NCBI GenBank assembly: GCA_030539155.1
Contig: JAUNSP010000006.1
Span: 1-37,507, forward strand
Direction of reading: 5' to 3'
DNA length: 37,507 nt
Source of the DNA: Clostridia bacterium
GTDB lineage: Bacteria; Bacillota; Clostridia; TANB77; CAG-508
A model generated the notes under the pieces. That model was not told where the DNA came from. It saw nothing but the letters and a program-made list of their open reading frames with translations, and ran no database searches. The first letter of the stretch is position 1. Every line of letters begins with the position of its first letter. The position numbers were made by a program, and so were the translations under genes. Of this stretch, positions 32,488-37,507 are shown piece by piece.

Positions 32488-33405
32488 TTATTTCCTAACT
32501 TTTCGTGTAACATATTCTATTTCTTCGCTTGGAGTTTCAAAGTTTTCTATGTTCTCCAATACTTCTTGCCTCTTTTTTGTATATGTTATTATTGGTTTCT
32601 TTTTTCTTAATAAATCTTTATACTCTCTTTCAATAAGCTTATATTTTTCACAGAATGTTGTTCTTGTTTTTATTTTAATATGCTCAATTAATTCTTGGTT
32701 TTTATAATACTGATTTTCCTCAAAAATCAAATCTTTCTCTTTAAACTTATACTCGAAAAAAGTTTCTCCATATCTTGCAAATCCACCCCAATCTTCTACT
32801 TTATTCTGCTTGCTGTTGTTTACAAGATGCTTTTTATGATTTATTACTACATAATTATTTCGTACAAATAAATCTCTAATTATCTTTATATCTATAGTTT
32901 CTGAAATTGATTCCCTTGGGCTTATCTTTATAGCAATACTAGTCGTTACATGATCCTTTATTAAAGATATTTCCTCATTTGAAATTGTCATTTCAATATT
33001 CTCATAAGGATATTTAAAGGTAATAGAATTGCATACTACTTGTTTTTTTCCACATACATATTCTTTAGTTTTATAATTTAACTTGTATGCACCATAGTTT
33101 AATGAAAACCACATATAAAGTTTAACAAAATTCAGTAATTTGGGGTCTTTTATGCAGTGTATTCTGTAATAAATTTTTTGTAATTCTTCATTATTGATAA
33201 TGTCGTTTACCAAATGTTTAGGTTCACTTAATGTGAGTTTGTTTCTACTTGGTATTAGCATTAGTTTGAATAATTTAGGTTCAATTTTAATGTTTGTTAA
33301 TACAAATTCAGTAAAATACTTTTTTGTGTTCTTATCAAGAATCATTATGTTGAAATAATGTATGTCTTGCTTTGGAAAAACTTCTGGTATGTTTTCTAAA
33401 TTCAT
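32488..33405 (-). CDS. Uncharacterised protein, 305 aa
   Basis: A basic, soluble protein with no signal peptide, membrane helix or known motif that I can identify. It contains a Lys-rich C-terminal part (LLRKKKPIITYTKKRQE) and a mid segment EDWGGFARYGETFFEYKFKE. It is a single-gene unit: AGGAGGG before the ATG, a perfect promoter upstream and a strong terminator after it, which suggests real and possibly strong expression. Confidence 0.6.
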   Translation of the reverse strand: MNLENIPEVFPKQDIHYFNIMILDKNTKKYFTEFVLTNIKIEPKLFKLMLIPSRNKLTLSEPKHLVNDIINNEELQKIYYRIHCIKDPKLLNFVKLYMWFSLNYGAYKLNYKTKEYVCGKKQVVCNSITFKYPYENIEMTISNEEISLIKDHVTTSIAIKISPRESISETIDIKIIRDLFVRNNYVVINHKKHLVNNSKQNKVEDWGGFARYGETFFEYKFKEKDLIFEENQYYKNQELIEHIKIKTRTTFCEKYKLIEREYKDLLRKKKPIITYTKKRQEVLENIENFETPSEEIEYVTRKVRK

Positions 33406-33462
33406 AAAAAATCCCTCCTAAAAAAACTTTTTTTTAGTTACTATTACGTGTTACTAGATACG

Positions 33463-33491
33463 ATTATAACACAGTTAATATATTTTGTCAA
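33463..33491 (-). promoter_or_regulatory. Consensus sigma-A promoter
   Basis: On the minus strand TTGACA (33491-33486), 17-nt spacer, TATAAT (33468-33463), for the gene starting at 33405. Confidence 0.8.
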
Positions 33492-33607
33492 CTTATGCCA
33501 CTTTTCCTGTTTTTTTACATCGTATATTAAAATCAAGAGACAAATTTTTTATTGTACAAAATCTCTTCCTTAAGCATCTCATTTTCTAAAAAAGAAAACC
33601 TATTTTT

Positions 33608-34546
33608 CTATTTGGCAATCATTTTCCTAACTAATACCTCATATTTATCTTGTGCAGCCTTACAAGTATCAATTAAATAACCCTTCTCTTTATTTGCCTG
33701 ATACTCTTTTAGTCCCCTATAATAGTATAATTTATCTATATCGAAAATTATAAATGGAACTATATTGTTTTTCAAGCATTCTTTAAACATTATTATCCTT
33801 CCAACCCTTCCATTTCCATCTTGGAATGGATGGATTTTTTCAAATCTTGAATGAAACTCTATTATTTCTTTTATACTAATTGTTTTCAATGAGTTATACC
33901 AATCAAACAGCTTTATTATATTTTTTTGGACATCCTTTGGAGTTACTGTTTTCATTCCCCCTGCTTCATTTTCTAATTTCTTATATTCTCCAACATTAAA
34001 CCACTCTTTTTTACTATCAGAAGTACATTCTTTTAATATTCTATGGAAATCTTTTATTATATTTTCATTTAATTCTTCCTCTGCAATATCTAACATATAA
34101 TCAAATAATTTAAAATGATTTGCTGTTTCAATAATATCATTAATATCCACAATTGAATCTTTTTCAACTAACATTGTGTTTGTTTCATAAATAAATCTTG
34201 TTTGATCTTCTGTAAGTCTACTTCCCTCAATATGATTTGTGTTATATGCAAAAGATACTTGAGTAAAATGATATAGGTTTCCCTTTAATTTCATTTTTTT
34301 CTGTTCTCTTAAAATCTCCAAAATGTTTAATTTTGAAATATCTAATTCTTCCTTTTCTGTTAATAATTCTTCTATTGAAACTTCAAATAGTTCTGCTAAT
34401 TTTTTTAAATAATCTATTTTAGGCTCTATTATTCCAGATTCATATTTAGAAATTGTCCCAGTTTCTACCTTAAGTATTTCTGCAATTTCCTTTTGAGTCA
34501 TTTTTCTTTTTTCTCTTAACATTTTTATTTTTTTTCCTAATTCCAT
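33608..34546 (-). CDS. HTH-Fic domain protein
   Basis: 312 residues. Residues 1-62 are an XRE-type HTH (KMTQKEIAEILKVETGTISKYESG). The Fic domain carries the full catalytic motif HPFQDGNGRVGR (239-250), which in active members transfers AMP from ATP to a protein hydroxyl. The segment TNHIEG (103-108) fits the inhibitory (S/T)xxxE(G/N) motif placed N-terminal to the core, as in class II Fic proteins, so the enzyme is expected to be self-inhibited. The HTH suggests DNA binding, perhaps at the AT-rich palindromic promoter just upstream. Target unknown. GAAGGTGG precedes the ATG. Confidence 0.88.
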   Translation of the reverse strand: MELGKKIKMLREKRKMTQKEIAEILKVETGTISKYESGIIEPKIDYLKKLAELFEVSIEELLTEKEELDISKLNILEILREQKKMKLKGNLYHFTQVSFAYNTNHIEGSRLTEDQTRFIYETNTMLVEKDSIVDINDIIETANHFKLFDYMLDIAEEELNENIIKDFHRILKECTSDSKKEWFNVGEYKKLENEAGGMKTVTPKDVQKNIIKLFDWYNSLKTISIKEIIEFHSRFEKIHPFQDGNGRVGRIIMFKECLKNNIVPFIIFDIDKLYYYRGLKEYQANKEKGYLIDTCKAAQDKYEVLVRKMIAK

Positions 34547-34560
34547 CTAACCACCTTCTT

Positions 34561-34656
34561 TTATTATAAATAATTATATATATATTATACCATATATATT
34601 CCAAAAAAGAAAGTTTTTGTTGTATTTCTTAAAAATATTTCCAAAAAAGAAGTTTA
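34561..34656 (-). promoter_or_regulatory. Promoter region and possible operator of the HTH-Fic gene
   Basis: An extended -10 (TGG-TATAAT, minus strand, 34592-34584) sits inside alternating AT sequence with dyad symmetry. Just upstream the sequence TTCCAAAAAAGAA is found twice as a direct repeat (34599-34611 and about 34639-34651), 40 nt apart, which could be binding sites for the encoded HTH. Confidence 0.4.
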
Positions 34657-34664
34657 TCGCTTAT

Positions 34665-34700
34665 AAAAAGCCAACCACTATTAAGTGATTGACTTTCTTT
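34665..34700 (-). terminator. Terminator of the metalloprotease gene
   Basis: An imperfect stem (CCAAxCACT with AGTGxTTG) with an A-run before and a T-run after; it lies just beyond the stop at 34705. Confidence 0.65.
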
Positions 34701-34704
34701 TATA

Positions 34705-35355
34705 TTATTTGTATTCTTTTATCCTCCCCCGAATTAATTTTAAAGTTTTAGGATAATTTTTTTCAGCTTCCTCAGGTCTTTCCATACTAATGGAATATAC
34801 CTCAGCAAAAAATTCCTTACTATCTTTCTTCGCTGGTTTGTATCTCATATTTTTAAGTTCCTTATCCATAGCTTTAACAAATTCCTCTTTATTAGACATA
34901 AATTTATGATCAAACTGTTGTCCCATACTATCAATAAAATGTCCAAATTCGTGAAAAAATGCTTTATCAATTGAATTACTCCTAATAGAAAAAAATATTT
35001 TTTTACTATCAAATGTTATTAAAGCTATTGTTCCTTCTTCCACTTCAGAATTATATGAATAAATAGTATCTTCTATTAAGTAAATTTCCCACCCATCCTC
35101 AATAAATTTATCTTGAACATTTTGGGGTAGTCTTTTAAATTTCCCTACAGTCTTATCTTTTTGTTCTTTAGGAACACCATCTTGCCATTTTATTATTAAG
35201 CCATTTGGTTCTTCCAATACATTAAATGTATCCTCCTGTTCCATGCGATAAAACTGTCGACCTACCATATAAGACCATTTCATTATTCCACAACACACAA
35301 GCATAATACAAATTAATATTTTCATTATAAATTTTATAAATCTCTTTTTTCTCAT
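34705..35355 (-). CDS. Secreted or membrane-anchored zinc metalloprotease, lethal-factor-like
   Basis: 216 residues. A basic N-terminus and one hydrophobic segment (about 8-25, with CC at 21-22) serve as signal peptide or anchor. The zinc site is HEFGH (135-139) followed by a third ligand in EFFAEVYS (Glu185). This spacing and the fold order, including WEIYLIED before the site and YPKTLKLI after it, resemble the anthrax-lethal-factor C-terminal family (ATLF), to which the clostridial Pro-Pro endopeptidases belong. Substrates are likely extracellular proteins, possibly the cell's own surface proteins. Its codon 209 is the only in-frame CGG I found in an intact gene of the window. AAAAGGAG precedes the ATG. 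Confidence 0.8.
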   Translation of the reverse strand: MRKKRFIKFIMKILICIMLVCCGIMKWSYMVGRQFYRMEQEDTFNVLEEPNGLIIKWQDGVPKEQKDKTVGKFKRLPQNVQDKFIEDGWEIYLIEDTIYSYNSEVEEGTIALITFDSKKIFFSIRSNSIDKAFFHEFGHFIDSMGQQFDHKFMSNKEEFVKAMDKELKNMRYKPAKKDSKEFFAEVYSISMERPEEAEKNYPKTLKLIRGRIKEYK

Positions 35356-35464
35356 AAAGATTTTTCTCCTTTTGTTGCTGTTGTTTATACTTCCAAAAGT
35401 TAATAATCCCTCCTTATAAATAAATACTATTTTATTTATGTTTTATAAATAAAGTTATGTATAT

Positions 35465-35493
35465 ATTTTAACATACTTTACATAATTTGTCAA
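35465..35493 (-). promoter_or_regulatory. Promoter of the metalloprotease gene
   Basis: On the minus strand TTGACA (35493-35488), 17-nt spacer, TAAAAT (35470-35465). Confidence 0.7.
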
Positions 35494-35573
35494 CAAAGTA
35501 ATATGTCCTACCTTTTATAAAATTACTATTTTTAAAATACCTATTAGTACATTTAATTTTTATCTTAATAATA

Positions 35574-35606
35574 AACAAGGTGCCCTATTTAGGACACCTT
35601 GTTTTA
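35574..35606. terminator. Terminator of the large membrane-protein gene
   Basis: AACAAGGTG pairs with CACCTTGTT, with an inner CCTA/TAGG stem, and T-rich flanks. It follows the stop at 35613. Confidence 0.8.
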
Positions 35607-35612
35607 CTTCTT

Positions 35613-37262
35613 TTAGAATTTAATTTTATTTACTAAGCATTCTCCTTTTATTTTGCTTTCAGTATATTCAATTGAAACCTCTACATCTTTTGCAAGAAAA
35701 ACTTGTTTATTATTATTTTTTATTGATGACATATATAAATTATCATCGTTTTTAAGTGTAAAATAATAATACGTAAAACCTTCTAGCTCAATTGGATATA
35801 TACTTTCTATCTTACCTGTTTTTGTTAATATTTCCTTTTGAGTTTCTACTTCAAGTCCTATTTTTTCTTTATATAAAGAAATTGTTTCACTCAAAGATTT
35901 CGCTTGAACTACTTTTGTATAATCTTCTACATTACATAAACTAACTCTTTGAACTAATCCTGCTTTATCTTTAAGTAGCATATAATAGGTTGCTTGCCCT
36001 TCTACGTTGATTATTGTTGGGAATGTTGCATCAAACCCTAAATTTTGAACTAAACTTTCCGCTGCATCTTGTGCGGAAGTTTCTTCTGCTCCTGGATAAT
36101 TATAATAACTTATTTTTCCTGTTCTTGGATTTGCTAAAATAAAACCTAAATTTGATTCCGATTTGTTTATTGGTGTAACTCCTGTATAAAATACTATTTC
36201 GCCTTTATTATTTATTGCTGTATTATAATAACTTGTTTCATAATTGTACGAAGTTGCATTTACACCCGTTTTTTCAAATATAGTATTCCAAAAACCATTT
36301 ACATATTTTAAGTTATATTCTGTTACTTTCATTAAATATTCTAAATCATAAGCATGATCAACCCATTCTGGCAAATCCTCTGTCTTATATTCTTTCATTT
36401 CTCCTGTAGAAGCATTTGTTATTATAAATGAATTTTCCTTTTTACCTCCAAATAATCCAATGGTTGGTGTTTGTACCGAAGTAATATAATAAGGATTTCC
36501 TTCCTCATCAATTTCAAAAAATGATTCTCCTAATATGTATGTTGTATATTCTTGTTGTATGTGTCTGTCTAAATATTTTGAAAAATAACCACTTGGAGAA
36601 TAATATATTGGTGTTTTAAGTTCTACATATTCAGCTTTTTGATTTGTTACATCAACTAATACATATCCTGGAATTCCTTCTTTTTTTGCTTTATTATATT
36701 TAAAAAATCCACCATAATTTAGTTCTGATATTCTATAATATTTGCCTTGATATTTGATTAAATTATATTCATCATCAACTTCATACCAAGTAGAATTTTT
36801 TAAACCTCCTATTGTTCTATCTCCTAATTTTATTGCTGTTTTTTGGTCTACTATAGATAATTGTTTAAAATTTTCTGATACATTTGGAATATCTTTTTCA
36901 AAGTTTGATTCTTCAATAGTTACTAATTGTTGATAATCTTTTGCATTAAATAATTCTAAGGAGGAAATTCCTCCTATTACTACTACAGCCGCTAATAATA
37001 TAACTATTATCCCAAATACCTTTAAAAAATCTTTTATAAAACTTAAATTTCCTTTGCAATCATATCCTTCTATCAAAAAAGTTAAAACTAACAATATTAA
37101 AATTAAACCTGCAATTACTGTAATTGTGAGCCAGAAATCAATACTAAAAATTGAGAATGGAAAAACACAAATATACTTTATTAAAAAGAATAAAACTAAA
37201 AAAATCGCCATTAACACTATTATAGTTTTTGTTGCTAATAAACCTGCTTTGTTTTTTTTCAT
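35613..37262 (-). CDS. Large membrane protein with extracytoplasmic domain
   Basis: 549 residues. Three membrane segments lie near the N-terminus (about 10-32, 40-64 and 80-102); from about residue 105 on the sequence is a soluble, Tyr-rich, beta-type domain with repeated blocks that include YYITSVQTPTIGLFGGKK, FILANPRTGKISYYNYPG and YYFTLKNDDNLYMSS. These alternate hydrophobic strands with short turns and may be PepSY-like or another repeat, but I cannot name the family. The topology puts the large domain outside the cell. A perfect promoter and AAAGGAG precede the start; a terminator follows, so it is a single-gene unit. Confidence 0.7.
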   Translation of the reverse strand: MKKNKAGLLATKTIIVLMAIFLVLFFLIKYICVFPFSIFSIDFWLTITVIAGLILILLVLTFLIEGYDCKGNLSFIKDFLKVFGIIVILLAAVVVIGGISSLELFNAKDYQQLVTIEESNFEKDIPNVSENFKQLSIVDQKTAIKLGDRTIGGLKNSTWYEVDDEYNLIKYQGKYYRISELNYGGFFKYNKAKKEGIPGYVLVDVTNQKAEYVELKTPIYYSPSGYFSKYLDRHIQQEYTTYILGESFFEIDEEGNPYYITSVQTPTIGLFGGKKENSFIITNASTGEMKEYKTEDLPEWVDHAYDLEYLMKVTEYNLKYVNGFWNTIFEKTGVNATSYNYETSYYNTAINNKGEIVFYTGVTPINKSESNLGFILANPRTGKISYYNYPGAEETSAQDAAESLVQNLGFDATFPTIINVEGQATYYMLLKDKAGLVQRVSLCNVEDYTKVVQAKSLSETISLYKEKIGLEVETQKEILTKTGKIESIYPIELEGFTYYYFTLKNDDNLYMSSIKNNNKQVFLAKDVEVSIEYTESKIKGECLVNKIKF

Positions 37263-37339
37263 ATAAATCGCTCCTTTAATTTTAAAAATATTTAAAATTT
37301 AATAGTTACTTATGCCCTTTAGCTATATGTCTGCATTCC

Positions 37340-37368
37340 ATTATACCATTTTATGTGTACTTTGTCAA
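37340..37368 (-). promoter_or_regulatory. Consensus sigma-A promoter
   Basis: On the minus strand TTGACA (37368-37363), 17-nt spacer, TATAAT (37345-37340), for the gene starting at 37262. From 37370 to the window end I see only AT-rich sequence with one short GTGTCAAGTAAAAGTGGGCA stretch that may be an insertion-sequence end. Confidence 0.8.
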
Positions 37369-37507
37369 TATTTTATTTAAGTCTCCTCTTTTACGTTTGT
37401 GTCAAGTAAAAGTGGGCAATTTTTTTATCTTTTTTTCTAACCCAATATAATAAATTAATTTTACAACTTTATTTTTCAAAATTCACTTAATAAAACATCA
37501 TATTTTC

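Noticed and set aside
34729-34731. CGG as a fully unassigned codon
   Set aside because: CGG is in frame here in an apparently intact gene, eight codons from the end, so the window alone does not show that it is unassigned; only rarity and the shared frameshift context are claimed.

Overview
The window comes from a very AT-rich Gram-positive bacterium, most likely a Clostridia-type Firmicute. The signs are strong Shine-Dalgarno sites (GGAGG or AAGGAG), many near-consensus TTGACA-N17-TATAAT promoters, cell-wall sorting tails with a TPKTG motif, and Firmicute-type homologues such as YoaP, a 156-residue guanine deaminase and a PflX-like radical SAM protein. No rRNA, tRNA or CRISPR array is visible. 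The species cannot be named from this sequence.

Layout. 1-2 kb: a decayed IS30-type transposase, then a small two-gene membrane-protein operon. 2-5.4 kb (minus): a YoaP-like acetyltransferase, guanine deaminase, and two translationally coupled secreted proteins, the second with a wall-anchor tail. 5.5-10 kb (plus): a tandem-HTH regulator, a PflX-like radical SAM enzyme, a C45/AAT-type Ntn hydrolase and a HEAT-like protein. 10-13.7 kb (minus): small proteins, a YrdC/Sua5 protein, an uncharacterised protein with an internally deleted copy beside it, and another uncharacterised protein. 13.8-15.2 kb (plus): a hairpin RNA or leader, a DUF2798 membrane protein and a Cu/Zn superoxide dismutase.

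15.7-31.8 kb is an accessory and defence-like region, all on the minus strand. In transcription order from the right it holds: (a) a surface protein carrying a near-eukaryotic ubiquitin domain, followed within 20 nt by a chimeric GHKL ATPase, an uncharacterised protein, a DUF6339 protein and a GNAT; (b) a DUF402 gene broken by a +1 frameshift, and an ASCH-like relic; (c) a radical SAM/SPASM enzyme with a previously untracked 47-residue Cys/Asp-rich peptide directly behind it, a candidate RiPP system, then a GNAT with a +1 frameshift and a serine hydrolase; (d) a two-gene restriction-modification system; (e) a four-gene operon of a HEPN-like protein, a DnaQ-BRCT exonuclease, an OLD-family nuclease and a compact UvrD-like helicase, resembling a reduced Gabija system.

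31.9-37.3 kb (minus): MutT, an uncharacterised protein, an HTH-Fic protein, an anthrax-lethal-factor-like metalloprotease and a large membrane protein.

The strongest leads are the surface-displayed ubiquitin (about 82% identical to human ubiquitin over residues 1-72 by hand alignment, all seven lysines kept), the radical SAM/Cys-rich peptide pair, and two separate genes whose reading frame breaks at the same heptamer, AAA-CGG-A. CGG is otherwise found in frame only once in the intact genes of the window.
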